DNA of 64,000 nt from NCBI RefSeq assembly GCF_006438825.1, contig NZ_RCZP01000024.1, forward strand, positions 1 to 64,000, given 5' to 3'. How positions within the stretch are numbered: the first letter of the stretch is position 1; the number at the start of each line of letters is the position of its first letter. Below are positions 1-6,750 of the stretch, piece after piece. This stretch comes from Muricoccus nepalensis (GTDB lineage: Bacteria; Pseudomonadota; Alphaproteobacteria; Acetobacterales; Acetobacteraceae). Position numbers and translations under genes: made by a program. A model generated the notes under the pieces. The model was not told where the DNA came from and searched no databases. It worked only from the letters and a program-made list of their open reading frames with translations.

Positions 1-231
1 AATCGCAAGAATGCGCTGTTCGCGGGCAGCGATGGCGGGGCGCGGCACTGGGCTATCGCGATGACCCTCATCCAGACCGCCAAGCTGAACGGCGTCGACC
101 CTCAGGCCTGGCTCACGGATGTGCTGGAGCGCGTCGTCTCCGGGCGGACCAAGACCGCCGAGTTGGACACCTTGCTGCCGTGGAACTGGAAGCACAGCAG
201 CCCCGCCACGGCACCCGCCATCGCGGCGTAG
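1..231 (+). CDS. tnpC: IS66 family transposase, C-terminal fragment
   Basis: The frame is open from the first base to a TAG at 229-231 and gives 76 residues. It reads as the end of an IS66 transposase: a segment like FAGSDGGARHWAIAMTLIQT, then NGVDPQAWLTDVL, then LLPWNW close to the stop. This is the family's conserved C-terminal element. The catalytic DDE core lies upstream of the window. Truncation here is only the window edge, so it cannot be said whether the gene is intact. It marks the left side of the accessory region. Confidence 0.9.
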   Translation, partial: NRKNALFAGSDGGARHWAIAMTLIQTAKLNGVDPQAWLTDVLERVVSGRTKTAELDTLLPWNWKHSSPATAPAIAA

Positions 232-298
232 CGCGCCGGAACTCAGCCAGCGCCCACCGTCAATACAATTCCGCCCCTGTCGCCGCCGCGACGCTTAC
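1..298 (+). mobile_element. Right end of an IS66-family insertion sequence (cut by window edge)
   Basis: The open frame from base 1 is the C-terminus of an IS66 TnpC transposase. About 65 bp after its stop the sequence ends in a terminus whose reverse complement reads GTAAGCGTCGCGG at 298 going left. GTAAGC is the usual start of IS66-family terminal inverted repeats, so base 298 is the likely outer edge of the element. The left end, tnpA/tnpB and most of tnpC lie outside the window. IS66 elements normally make an 8 bp target duplication, which would be bases 299-306; the partner copy cannot be seen here. Confidence 0.85.
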
Positions 299-367
299 AA
301 GGAACGTCGGGGGACTGCTAACTGCTCTCTCACCCGGCTGTCGGCTCGGTGAGAGCCAGAGGCGAAG

Positions 368-547
368 ATGCCCTTCCTCGATGTCCTTCTGCTCGTGGCG
401 TTGCCTTGCATTCTGGGTGCTTGGCTCGGCTCCCGTGGAGCACACGGCGGAAAGCTGGCGGGGGCGGCAGTGGGCCTCTTCGCTGCTTTCGGCACTCTGC
501 TGATCAGCGCCCTCATCCTTGGTCTGCGGCGGCGCGGCTGGATCTGA
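368..547 (+). CDS. Small two-helix membrane protein
   Basis: A 59-residue frame starting ATG at 368 with a purine-rich site (AGAGGCGA) just upstream. Residues 3-23 (FLDVLLLVALPCILGAWLG) and about 30-52 (LAGAAVGLFAAFGTLLISALI) are two hydrophobic stretches joined by a short Arg/His/Lys loop, and the tail LRRRGW is basic. This suggests a hairpin inner-membrane protein with both ends cytoplasmic. A strong GC-rich hairpin follows the stop. No family was recognised. It resembles the many short membrane proteins found in mobile regions. Confidence 0.6.
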   Translation: MPFLDVLLLVALPCILGAWLGSRGAHGGKLAGAAVGLFAAFGTLLISALILGLRRRGWI

Positions 548-562
548 CGTTTGGACGCAAAA

Positions 563-591
563 AGGCCGGCAGGGGGGCGCCCCGCCGGCCT
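563..591 (+). terminator. GC-rich hairpin after the small membrane gene
   Basis: AGGCCGGC at 563-570 pairs perfectly with GCCGGCCT at 584-591, and inner GGGG/CCCC can extend the stem. It lies 16 bases after the stop of the gene at 368-547. There is an A-run before it but no T-run after it, so factor-independent termination on the + strand is uncertain. On the minus strand the A-run becomes a T-run, so it could also act leftward. Confidence 0.5.
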
Positions 592-634
592 ATCTGCTTC
601 CTTGGGTGCGGAGAGCGGCCGCATCCTGAGAAGT

Positions 635-764
635 CCGAGGGGGGCTGCTGCTGCAAGCTTTTGCCGCTGCACCAGCCCAGGCCTTTGAGCGATCACACCA
701 CACTGAAGGAGGCTAGTTTTGGCCCTCTCGGTAGCCTCATCGAAGCATCCCAAAGGTTAACGAG
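635..764 (+). repeat. Structured intergenic element, copy A
   Basis: This stretch matches 6053-6197 over most of its length: CCGAGGGGGGCTG, ACCAGCCCAGGCC, GCTAGTTTT.GGCCCTCTCG, GAAGCATCC and AAGGTTAACGAG are shared in the same order. Two hairpins can form. One pairs GGGCTG with CAGCCC. The other pairs CTCGGTAGCCT at 727-737 with AGGTTAACGAG at 754-764, with one mismatch and one G-U. The copy lies 156 bases before the sigma region 1.1 gene and could be its leader or a separate small RNA. Strand is inferred from the flanking genes. Confidence 0.5.
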
Positions 765-919
765 CCCCTAACTCCCGGCGCCCTTCTTAAGGAAGACGAG
801 GGGGTGTGTTGGATGGGTCGTCCGAGGCGTGGCCCCAGTGTTACTGGGTTGCCGACCTTGCCTCTCGGTCCGCCCTTTGGCTGGCCCATATAGGACGCAA
901 GAAGCAAGGGGAGCGGAGC

Positions 920-1252
920 GTGGAAGATCATCTACTGGCAGGCGTGAAGGCGCTCCTGGAGCGCGGCAGGCATCGTGGGTTCGTCACCTATGACGAGCTG
1001 AACCTGGCTATGCCGCAGGAACACTTCACCGCCGAGCAGATCGAAGACACCATGGCTAGCCTGTGGGAGATGGGCATCCACGTCGTTGAGGGCGGAGGGG
1101 GTGACGATGACGATCCGGTCGGCACGCCGCCTTACGGCCCGCAAGGTCCCCCGCCTCTTAGGGGTGAGGCCGAGCCCGAAAGACCGCTTGAGAGCACCAA
1201 GGCCACTGGCAGCTCGCTAGGAGTGCTGGGCCCAACAAGGCGCATGGGTTAG
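920..1252 (+). CDS. Free-standing sigma-70 region 1.1 domain protein
   Basis: GTG at 920 is preceded by AAGGGGAG at good spacing and gives 110 residues. An ATG at 806 is in frame but lacks a site and adds unrelated sequence. Residues 4-57 match region 1.1 of RpoD-type sigma factors: LLERGRHRGFVTYDELN, a proline-containing turn, AEQIEDTMASLWEMGIHVVE, then an acidic DDDD run. In RpoD this domain occupies the RNA polymerase DNA channel and blocks promoter binding by free sigma. Here no region 1.2-4 follows, only a Pro/Gly-rich tail of about 50 residues. It may bind polymerase as a DNA mimic; that role is inference. Confidence 0.8.
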   Translation: MEDHLLAGVKALLERGRHRGFVTYDELNLAMPQEHFTAEQIEDTMASLWEMGIHVVEGGGGDDDDPVGTPPYGPQGPPPLRGEAEPERPLESTKATGSSLGVLGPTRRMG

Positions 1253-1298
1253 CCACGAGTGATCGGATGCGCCACTGGCAGCGTCAACAGATAGACAG

Positions 1299-1418
1299 CT
1301 AGAACCCGCCGAACCGCACGATCGACGCGAGGGTAACGACGAGCGCGCCCGCGATGATGAAGCCCGCCGCAAGCCGCTGAATGCCGCGAGGGCGGTCGGG
1401 GTCAGGCACTAGGGGCAT
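1299..1418 (-). CDS. Possible 39-residue single-span membrane protein
   Basis: A short frame on the minus strand starts ATG at 1418 and overlaps the stop of the upstream zinc-ribbon gene by 17 bases, as in translationally coupled pairs. After a polar, proline-rich start (MPLVPDPDRPRGIQRLA) comes one hydrophobic segment (GFIIAGALVVTLASIVRFGGF) that reaches the C-terminus. No clear Shine-Dalgarno site is visible, and the frame is open much further upstream as an artefact of composition. Conserved overlap and the clean hydrophobic tail are the only support. Confidence 0.35.
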   Translation of the reverse strand: MPLVPDPDRPRGIQRLAAGFIIAGALVVTLASIVRFGGF

Positions 1419-1713
1419 ACCGATCAGCGAGCCGCCTGACCGCCTCCTCCTCGTCTGGACATATCGGTCTTGAGCCCTCCGGGGCGTTGTAGCGCACAGG
1501 GCAGATCTGCTGGACCATGAAGTGCATGCCATGCTTGCTGCTTGGTGCCTGCGTCCACTGCATGCTCCCGTCCGGCCGGCGGATGATCTTCGTGACGTCG
1601 AAGATTGCGCCACACCGGCCGCATACTGCCTCAACCAAGGAAGTCTCCTGCTTACGCATCGATGAGGCGTAGGAAGCCGGCAGTCGGCCGATGTTAGCGT
1701 ATCTGCTGTCCAT
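1402..1713 (-). CDS. Hypothetical protein with a cysteine pair (zinc-ribbon-like)
   Basis: ATG at 1713 has GGAAGG six bases upstream, a better start than the in-frame ATG at 1755. The 103-residue product has CGRCGAIF near residue 32 and a further cysteine in QQICPVR and another in PICPDEEE, so a zinc ribbon or treble clef is possible. The rest is polar with no membrane segment. The C-terminal half contains an acidic patch (PDEEEAVRRLADRY). It may bind nucleic acid. No family was recognised with confidence. Confidence 0.6.
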   Translation of the reverse strand: MDSRYANIGRLPASYASSMRKQETSLVEAVCGRCGAIFDVTKIIRRPDGSMQWTQAPSSKHGMHFMVQQICPVRYNAPEGSRPICPDEEEAVRRLADRYAPSA

Positions 1714-1866
1714 GGCGCCTTCCGGCGCAGCCGGAATGTTCTTGGTCCGCGCCAATATCGAGCAGCACAGATGTCGATTTTACTAGCTCCTCCACCCTGA
1801 CCTTCTCTATCACGGAACCGTGATCGCTTGATAAGGCGAAGCGGTCGGTGGAGAGGTGTCAGTCCG

Positions 1867-1995
1867 ATGTTTGAAGCGATGTGCGCACTCGGTGCCTTCG
1901 GAGCGGTCCTGATGACCCTCATCGGAGGGGGGCTGTGGATGGAACTGACCCGCCGCCGTACCTCCGAGGCTGCCCGCCGCAGATTTGCTCTGTAG
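1867..1995 (+). CDS. Small membrane protein, 42 residues
   Basis: ATG at 1867 follows GGAGAGG by about ten bases. Residues 1-24 form one hydrophobic helix (FEAMCALGAFGAVLMTLIGG), followed by LWMELTRRRTSEAARRRF, a basic tail that would stay in the cytoplasm. This single-span, basic-tail layout recalls the small membrane protein at 368-547, but the sequences are not clearly related. No function can be assigned. Confidence 0.5.
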   Translation: MFEAMCALGAFGAVLMTLIGGGLWMELTRRRTSEAARRRFAL

Positions 1996-2239
1996 TCGCG
2001 GAGAAACCGTGGCCAAGCCGCTGCTTTAAGCACGCGCGAGCGCTCAACCTCGCAACGCCCCGAGGCGAGCCCATCCCGGCCGCTGGTTGCGCAACATTCA
2101 GAACAGCCCGTGGCCACTTATTGGTCGCGGTTAGAGCGTCGGAAGGTGACCGTTGGACAGAGGTTTATCGCCAAACCTGCGCTCCCCTGTGGTTGGAGTA
2201 CCAGGAGCCGTTGAGGGCCTCTACAAGCCATGGCCGAAG

Positions 2240-2410
2240 GTGGTCTGGCTGGTGAGCAACACCATCAACATGGACGACGACACCAACGCCCGTTACTGGG
2301 CTCGAGTGTTCCAACTAAGCGATCTCGACTTGGCGACAGCGGTGATGATCGTCGGCTCAGATGCTCGAGCGGTGGCTCGGTTCCTCGGTGATGCTAGCGG
2401 GCCCCATTAG
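2240..2410 (+). CDS. DUF3606 family small protein, copy 1
   Basis: The frame encodes MDDDTNARYWARVFQLSDLD-type sequence, clearly homologous to the minus-strand gene at 4554-4766; both match DUF3606, a short helical family of unknown function. The start is uncertain. The ATG at 2230 aligns with the start of the other copy but lies in another frame, so a small deletion seems to have shifted the first codons. GTG at 2240 restores a 56-residue product. The region from Asp-Asp-Asp to Phe-Leu-Gly-Asp is well conserved between the two copies, so the core is probably still under selection. Confidence 0.55.
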   Translation: MVWLVSNTINMDDDTNARYWARVFQLSDLDLATAVMIVGSDARAVARFLGDASGPH

Positions 2411-2655
2411 ACCGCAGGGGATCACGGCCACCTACTTGGCGGTGTGTGGACGGCGCGCCTCTGATTGCGGCGAGACCAGCCCCAGTCCGTCAGGCGTGAG
2501 GTCTCTACGGGCCACCGACACGCGAGGACCACGCGACTTGGAAGGTTGCGGCAGCACACGCCCGAGTGGAACCGAGCATCAAGTTCTCTGCGATCGATCC
2601 CCGCGAGGTCTTTGCACTCGAGACCGGCGTCACACGCCCGCCGGTGGACGAGGGT

Positions 2656-3045
2656 CTACACACTCCTCGCTAGCTGCGAGTTGGTGGGGGCTGTTGCGTT
2701 CTCCTGCGGTGTGGCGGCGTCGGCCATCGCCGCACTGATCTCCCGCAGCAGGGCGGCGCCTCGCTTGGTGCGCTGTGCAAGGACCGACCGCCGGTCAGCC
2801 GGATCGATCTTGCGCTGAACGAGGTCAAACTCCCCCAGGCGGTCCAAGCCGCGAGTGATGGCGGGCTTGGAGACGTTGAGGGACGCGGCGAGGCCGCGCA
2901 CGGTGTGCGGGCCCGGGCCGAGGTAGACGGTCAGGAAGACACCGAGCTGCCGCGCCGAGAGGTCCGGTCCGTCACGCCGCACCAGGGACACCACGGTCTC
3001 ACGCAGAATGGTGACCAGTTCGTCCGGTGTGCCTTGCACGCGCAT
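2656..3045 (-). CDS. MarR family winged-helix transcriptional regulator
   Basis: The 129-residue protein has the MarR winged helix: LSARQLGVFLTVY (residues 29-41), the HTH in HTVRGLAASLNVSKPAITRG (about 47-66), and the wing DPADRRSVLAQRT (81-93), whose DxRS pattern is typical. Helices at each end would form the dimer interface; the N-terminal arm is short, so the protein is at the small end of the family. GGGA lies upstream of ATG 3045. A short palindrome at 3078-3089 could be its own operator. No obvious structural target gene is adjacent, so the ligand is unknown. Confidence 0.85.
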   Translation of the reverse strand: MRVQGTPDELVTILRETVVSLVRRDGPDLSARQLGVFLTVYLGPGPHTVRGLAASLNVSKPAITRGLDRLGEFDLVQRKIDPADRRSVLAQRTKRGAALLREISAAMADAATPQENATAPTNSQLARSV

Positions 3046-3077
3046 GCGTTGATCCCGTTATTTGCCTGGAAAGAAGG

Positions 3078-3089
3078 TCAGATGTCTGA
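3078..3089. promoter_or_regulatory. Candidate MarR operator
   Basis: TCAGATGTCTGA is a palindrome with 5 bp arms, 33 bases upstream of the MarR start codon. A larger hairpin (AGAAGGTC...CTGAG with CTCAG...ACCTTCT) spans 3072-3114. Autoregulation through a site of this kind is common for MarR proteins; binding here is inferred only. Confidence 0.35.
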
Positions 3090-3462
3090 GCACTAGCTGG
3101 TCCTCAGACCTTCTAGCGCCGCCGTGTTGTAGCTTCAGATGGTTCCGCCAGCCCTGCAGCCACGGACCACGCCAAAGCTGAGCGGGTCAGTGATCAGATG
3201 AGGCTTGAGGTTCATCTCACCACCCAAGCGCTGGTGTGGTGACGTTGTGAAAGCGACATGCGTGCCACCTCATCAAACGCAACGAAATCAAGGAGCCTTC
3301 GGCTTTTCTTGATCCGCTTCCAAAATAAATGTAAGTTCTGCCGACACACTGCCTGGATCGGGAGGTGCAAAGCAGCAGGGTGCTCGCCCGCCTTTGAGCC
3401 AACCAGAAGTTCGCGTCATGTTCTTTTCTGCGTTACCCTCCTGCCAGCGCGCAGGAGGCCTC

Positions 3463-3639
3463 ATGCTGCCCCTTCTCCCCACCCCGCCCGAGCCCATCAG
3501 GGCCGCGCCGGGCCGTGCCGAGATCGCCCGGATTTGGGACAGCCTCGACCGTGAGGGTCGGCGCCTGCTGCTGGCCCAGGCGCGCGCTGGTGCCGAGGTG
3601 ACGGGGCGAGTGCCGCAGGGAGACAGTGCCCATTCCTGA
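3463..3639 (+). CDS. Small hypothetical protein, 58 residues
   Basis: ATG at 3463 has a textbook AGGAGG site five bases upstream, which is the main evidence for this gene. The product begins MLPLLPTPPEPIRA and then has an amphipathic helix IARIWDSLDREGRRLLLAQA followed by a short polar tail. The helix may mediate protein contacts. It is 21 bases upstream of the zinc-ribbon gene at 3661 on the same strand, so the two probably share a transcript. Confidence 0.6.
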   Translation: MLPLLPTPPEPIRAAPGRAEIARIWDSLDREGRRLLLAQARAGAEVTGRVPQGDSAHS

Positions 3640-3660
3640 GCGACGCAGGAGGGTACCTAC

Positions 3661-3981
3661 ATGACCACTGACTTGCCCGAGCCGGTGCGCCGCGGGCAGG
3701 AAGCCATGGGGCGGCCGGTGGGCGACTTCGCCGCTCCAGCTGGCCAGTGGGCGCTCTTCCTGCAGTGCGCCGGATCCTGCCGGGTGCAGAGGCGCCTGGT
3801 GGCCGATCTCGTTCCCCTCATCCCTCCGGATCTGACGTGGGCGGAGGTCGTGCCGAAACTGCGGTGCAGCCAATGCGGTGCTTCGGCTTCGATCGTTGGG
3901 TTGAGCGGCCCCCCGAGGCAGCCAGGGCTTGGCAGCACCTGGCTGCTGCTCCAGTGGGGCAAAGGAGCGTGGCGGAACTGA
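3661..3981 (+). CDS. Hypothetical protein with paired-cysteine motifs
   Basis: ATG at 3661 follows GGAGGG by eight bases. Of the 106 residues, about 30-75 carry two cysteine pairs, LQCAGSC and LRCSQCGA, separated by a helix rich in leucine and proline (LVPLIPPDLTWAEVVPKL). This layout, with a C-x-x-x-C then C-x-x-C about 30 residues later, is common in short alphaproteobacterial zinc-binding proteins of unknown function. The C-terminus is less structured. It likely forms an operon with the small gene at 3463. Confidence 0.7.
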   Translation: MTTDLPEPVRRGQEAMGRPVGDFAAPAGQWALFLQCAGSCRVQRRLVADLVPLIPPDLTWAEVVPKLRCSQCGASASIVGLSGPPRQPGLGSTWLLLQWGKGAWRN

Positions 3982-4553
3982 GGGTGATCCGACGGAGAGG
4001 CAGCGGGCTGGGTCGTAAGATCGCGTCCCTATGAAAACCCGCCTCCGAATTTCGCTCCCGCACAGCCTACTCGCAACAGTTCTGAAACGCGCCAGCAACC
4101 TTCTTGGCTGATGATGACTTGGCCAGGGGCAGTTTCCTGCCGGCGGCGCCCCTGGCTTTCCCTCTGTCAGGGGTGAAAGCGGGGGCAGGATGGCGCTGCA
4201 CGAGCCGTCCTGCCCCTTAGCGGGCTGCCAGGATTGAAGAGCTACGGGAGAAGCGCGCCAAGGCGCCCGAGCCATGGTTCACGAGGGCGTGCTGCAGCGC
4301 AGCATCGGCTTGTCCTCTGCTCAACAGCCATGCAGAGTGCGAGGCGCAGCAACCGGGGGTTGCCCGGCTGCTGCTTTCTTGGACGTTTCCTCCCTAAACT
4401 CGGCGGCGGCTTCGGCTGCCGTCTTTTTTTTGGTCCAGGAGGCGGGCGGAGAATGCCCGAGGGCTTGGAGGGCCGCAAGGAATTGTAGCTCGGGTGCGGC
4501 ATGAGTTAGGTCACAAAGCAGCACCCCTGGGCTCTGGATTGTCGAGCCCTCCT
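3982..4553. other. Intergenic stretch with a terminator and no supported gene
   Basis: No frame here has both a ribosome site and sensible composition. The visible features are the rho-independent terminator at 4404-4431 and small inverted repeats such as CCGGG-GGTTG-CCCGG just before it. The terminator lies over 400 bases from the nearest + strand gene end, which leaves room for a non-coding transcript, but no promoter is clear enough to call one. Confidence 0.5.
4404..4431 (+). terminator. Rho-independent terminator
   Basis: CGGCGGC (4404-4410), a TTCG tetraloop, and GCTGCCG (4415-4421) form a seven-pair stem with one G-T, followed directly by TCTTTTTTTT. This is the best T-tract terminator in the window. 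It would end the transcript of the genes at 3463-3981 or of an unannotated RNA from the preceding 400 bases. Confidence 0.8.
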
Positions 4554-4766
4554 CTATGAGCCGTAGAGGTGGTCTCCCTTGTACGTCCTTGCTGCATCGC
4601 CGAGGAACTTGGCCACCTCTTTGGCGTCTGCCCCCACCAGCATGACCGCCGTTGCCAGATCAAGCTCGCTGACCTGGAACACGCCGGTCCAAAAGCGCGC
4701 GTTGGCGTCGTCATCGATATCGATGACGTCGCGGACTAGCCAGCGGCTCCTTTTGCGATCAGCCAT
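4554..4766 (-). CDS. DUF3606 family small protein, copy 2
   Basis: ATG at 4766 gives 70 residues: MADRKRSRWLVRDVIDIDDD, then ARFWTGVFQVSELDLATAVM, then a short helix EVAKFLGDAAR and a polar tail. It matches DUF3606: an acidic stretch, a conserved aromatic-Trp pair, and an alpha-helical second half. It is the intact relative of the gene at 2240-2410 and lies in the opposite orientation. DUF3606 proteins are widespread in soil and plant-associated proteobacteria, often near small stress genes; the function is unknown. Confidence 0.75.
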   Translation of the reverse strand: MADRKRSRWLVRDVIDIDDDANARFWTGVFQVSELDLATAVMLVGADAKEVAKFLGDAARTYKGDHLYGS

Positions 4767-4903
4767 CCCATCCCCATGCCTCGATAATGGTGTGTCGTAA
4801 TTAATCTGCGTTAAGGACGACCTGCGTATGCAGCAGTGCGGTGTGGAGAACGTCACGAGTTCCAGAGGGTTCGGTGGCTCGCTCTATTTACAACTCGCCA
4901 ACC

Positions 4904-5062
4904 ATGGTTGACCTCCTTATGGAGGCCGAACGCCAATCCGTGCACCTAGCGCAGATCGCGCAGCGCACCCGCGATCTTATTGCCCAAAGCCAACAGCTAC
5001 TCGCCGCACAGCAACTCGAACGCGACGCGGCCAGTGAGCGCGTGGCGACAAGGTCCGACTAG
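4904..5062 (+). CDS. Possible small coiled-coil protein
   Basis: The frame from ATG 4904 encodes 52 residues that are almost entirely helical: a run rich in Gln, Ala, Leu and Arg (AERQSVHLAQIAQRTRDLIA and QSQQLLAAQQLERDAASERV) with hydrophobic residues at heptad-like spacing. No Shine-Dalgarno site is evident and the frame is open 60 bases further upstream, so the start is unsure. It precedes the three related coiled-coil genes at 5149-5996 but is not clearly their paralogue. Confidence 0.45.
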   Translation: MVDLLMEAERQSVHLAQIAQRTRDLIAQSQQLLAAQQLERDAASERVATRSD

Positions 5063-5148
5063 CATATTAATCCTAGGGGTGGCCAGGGTTCGGCTGCGCT
5101 CTTCACCCATGACGGTGCGCCGCGTGCGCGACGTCGGCACAGTCGCGC

Positions 5149-5340
5149 ATGACAGCAACCACCATTCACGACCTTGCCGAATGGCGCAGCCGCTTGGCCT
5201 ATGCTCTTCGCGTGGCCTTCCAGGCTGACGATGCGGGGTTGCCGGCAGCCAGGATCGCGGCGCTGCAAGAGCGTGTTCGCGCGCTGGAGCACGAAGGCCG
5301 GCGGCGCGGTTTCCTGCCGGTCGATGGCGCGCGCGGCTGA
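5149..5340 (+). CDS. Small EWR-motif coiled-coil protein, paralogue 1
   Basis: A 63-residue protein: a short N-terminus (TATTIHDLAEWRSRLAYAL), a middle linker, then ARIAALQERVRALEHEGRRR and a short tail GFLPVDGARG. It shares the EWR-x-R-(L/V) motif near residue 11 and the R-(V/I)-x-x-L-E-H-E-G segment with the genes at 5442 and 5817. The second half reads as a short coiled coil. No known family was recognised. The three copies sit head to tail within 850 bases, so the group arose by local duplication. Confidence 0.6.
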   Translation: MTATTIHDLAEWRSRLAYALRVAFQADDAGLPAARIAALQERVRALEHEGRRRGFLPVDGARG

Positions 5341-5441
5341 GCCAGGCAGGCGGCACCGAACGGATGGCGGAGGTGACCAGGGTCTGGCCGTGCTCCTTCG
5401 TCGATGGTGCGAGGCTCTTAAGATGTGGTCAGACTGCGCCC

Positions 5442-5630
5442 ATGGCCGTGATCACGCCTCACGACTTCGATGAATGGCGAGGCCGCGTGGCGGACGCCTT
5501 ACGAGCCTTCCTTGCGGCCATGGATGCGCGAAGGCCGGCGGCCGAGATCGCCCTGCACGAGCGCATCCGCGCGCTGGAACATGAGGGTCAAGAGCGGGGG
5601 CTGCTGCCACCGGCGGACCCGCACCGCTAG
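5442..5630 (+). CDS. Small EWR-motif coiled-coil protein, paralogue 2
   Basis: ATG at 5442 gives 62 residues. ITPHDFDEWRGRVADALRAF at the N-terminus aligns with paralogue 1, and EIALHERIRALEHEGQERGL then LPP aligns with its C-terminus, so the copies are collinear throughout. This is the closest pair in the cluster. The in-frame extension to 5364 has no counterpart in the other copies and is not counted. Function unknown; a helical hairpin or dimer is likely. Confidence 0.6.
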   Translation: MAVITPHDFDEWRGRVADALRAFLAAMDARRPAAEIALHERIRALEHEGQERGLLPPADPHR

Positions 5631-5816
5631 ACGATCAAAGCCTTCGGCGACCAGCTAGACCGAAGAGGCGAGGGGTACGACGGTGGCGCGCCGCCGGTGA
5701 TCACGCCGTTGTAATAACCAACGCCCGCTACGGATCACAGCTCAAGGTTGCAAAAAACGAACGCTCTTTCTACCGTCTCTTTCCGTAACGTTCGTGCCAG
5801 AAGGGGACGATTAGAG

Positions 5817-5996
5817 ATGATCGACATAGCTTCTGAATGGCGGAACCGTCTGAGCGCCGCGCAACACGCCCTCGCTGCCGCCGAAAATCATTGCCCACTA
5901 GAAAGGGAAGTTGAGGTGTTGAAGGGGCGGGTGGAGGAGCTGAAGGAGGAAGGTGAGCGCCTGAAGTTCACGTCGGCCACCTCACTCCACCACTAG
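5817..5996 (+). CDS. Small EWR-motif coiled-coil protein, paralogue 3
   Basis: ATG at 5817 gives 59 residues: MIDIASEWRNRLSAAQHALA, then LEREVEVLKGRVEELKEEGE and a short tail. It keeps the EWR-x-RL motif and the R-V-x-x-L-x-x-E-G segment of the two upstream paralogues but has diverged elsewhere and has the most regular heptads of the three. The structured intergenic element at 6053-6197 follows it. Confidence 0.6.
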   Translation: MIDIASEWRNRLSAAQHALAAAENHCPLEREVEVLKGRVEELKEEGERLKFTSATSLHH

Positions 5997-6052
5997 CGCG
6001 CGGAACTGGTGCTCTCGACCACACCAAGTCGACGACTGCTGCCTTGATCAAG

Positions 6053-6197
6053 CCGAGGGGGGCTGGCGCGACCGCTTTTTGCGACCACACCAGCCCAGGC
6101 CACTATCATCATAAGGATCAACAGCGGAGCTAGAGTTAGAAAAGCTAGTTTTTGGCCCTCTCGTTAAGCCTATAGAAGCATCCGAAAGGTTAACGAG
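6053..6197 (+). repeat. Structured intergenic element, copy B
   Basis: Diverged copy of 635-764. The second hairpin is better formed here: CTCGTTAAgCCT (6160-6171) pairs with AGGTTAACGAG (6187-6197) with a single bulged G, and the loop keeps GAAGCATCC. The first hairpin again pairs GGGCTG with CAGCCC, with a different interior (GACCGCTTTTTGCGACC). Conserved pairing with changed sequence between copies suggests a structured RNA rather than a simple repeat. Copy B is followed by a convergent gene on the other strand, so it is not simply a leader of one gene type. Confidence 0.5.
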
Positions 6198-6319
6198 CTA
6201 CTAAGGGCTTGCAGCTTTCTTATAGAAGAACACGGTGGCGTGTGGGCCGGGTCGCAGAAGGAGCGAACGCGAGCATCAGCTTATCGAGCTCGCCTCCTGG
6301 TCCAGGCTTGCCTTGCCGA

Positions 6320-6598
6320 TCAGACTTCCTTCCCGTCCAGCTCAATGGCCTCCATCCGGCTGAACTCGGCATCGAACAGGGCTGCCATTCGCGTGCGAAG
6401 GGCGATGGCCTTCACGGGATCGCCCGTGACCGGCGCCTCGGCGAGAACCCTCTCCATCTGCGAGCGGAGGGTGCGGATCAAAGGCAGCCGGCCACTCTCC
6501 GTGTTGCGTCGGAGCATGGCCTCCAGGGCCCCTTGCAGTGACGCGGCCACCATCCGGGCGAGGTCTTCGCCAGACTGCGTGTCAGAGCGCTCTGTCAT
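6320..6598 (-). CDS. Hypothetical helical protein, 92 residues
   Basis: ATG at 6598 lies directly after GGGAGGTGGGGC, a strong ribosome site, so the longer in-frame starts (up to 6676) are rejected. The product is predicted to be all helical and soluble: SGEDLARMVAASLQGALEAM, then a basic middle with LIRTLRSQMERVLAEA, and a C-terminal RMAALFDAEFSRMEAIE. No cysteine pairs, membrane spans or known motifs. It faces the structured element copy B. Confidence 0.65.
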   Translation of the reverse strand: MTERSDTQSGEDLARMVAASLQGALEAMLRRNTESGRLPLIRTLRSQMERVLAEAPVTGDPVKAIALRTRMAALFDAEFSRMEAIELDGKEV

Positions 6599-6750
6599 GC
6601 CCCACCTCCCACAGTCGGCAAGCTCATCCGCCATGTGGGATGAAATCCATTGCGTATGTTGCGAACTGCTGCGCATCTTCCATCTGTTAGCTTAAGTAAT
6701 AGTTGCGGTTTCGTCACGGATCACCAAGATTGTCCTGCCTGGAGCGCTAC

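Noticed and set aside
1299-2117. A 272-residue minus-strand gene
   Set aside because: It overlaps better-supported genes on both strands and its product is Arg/Ser-rich noise. Only its last 39 codons look possibly real.
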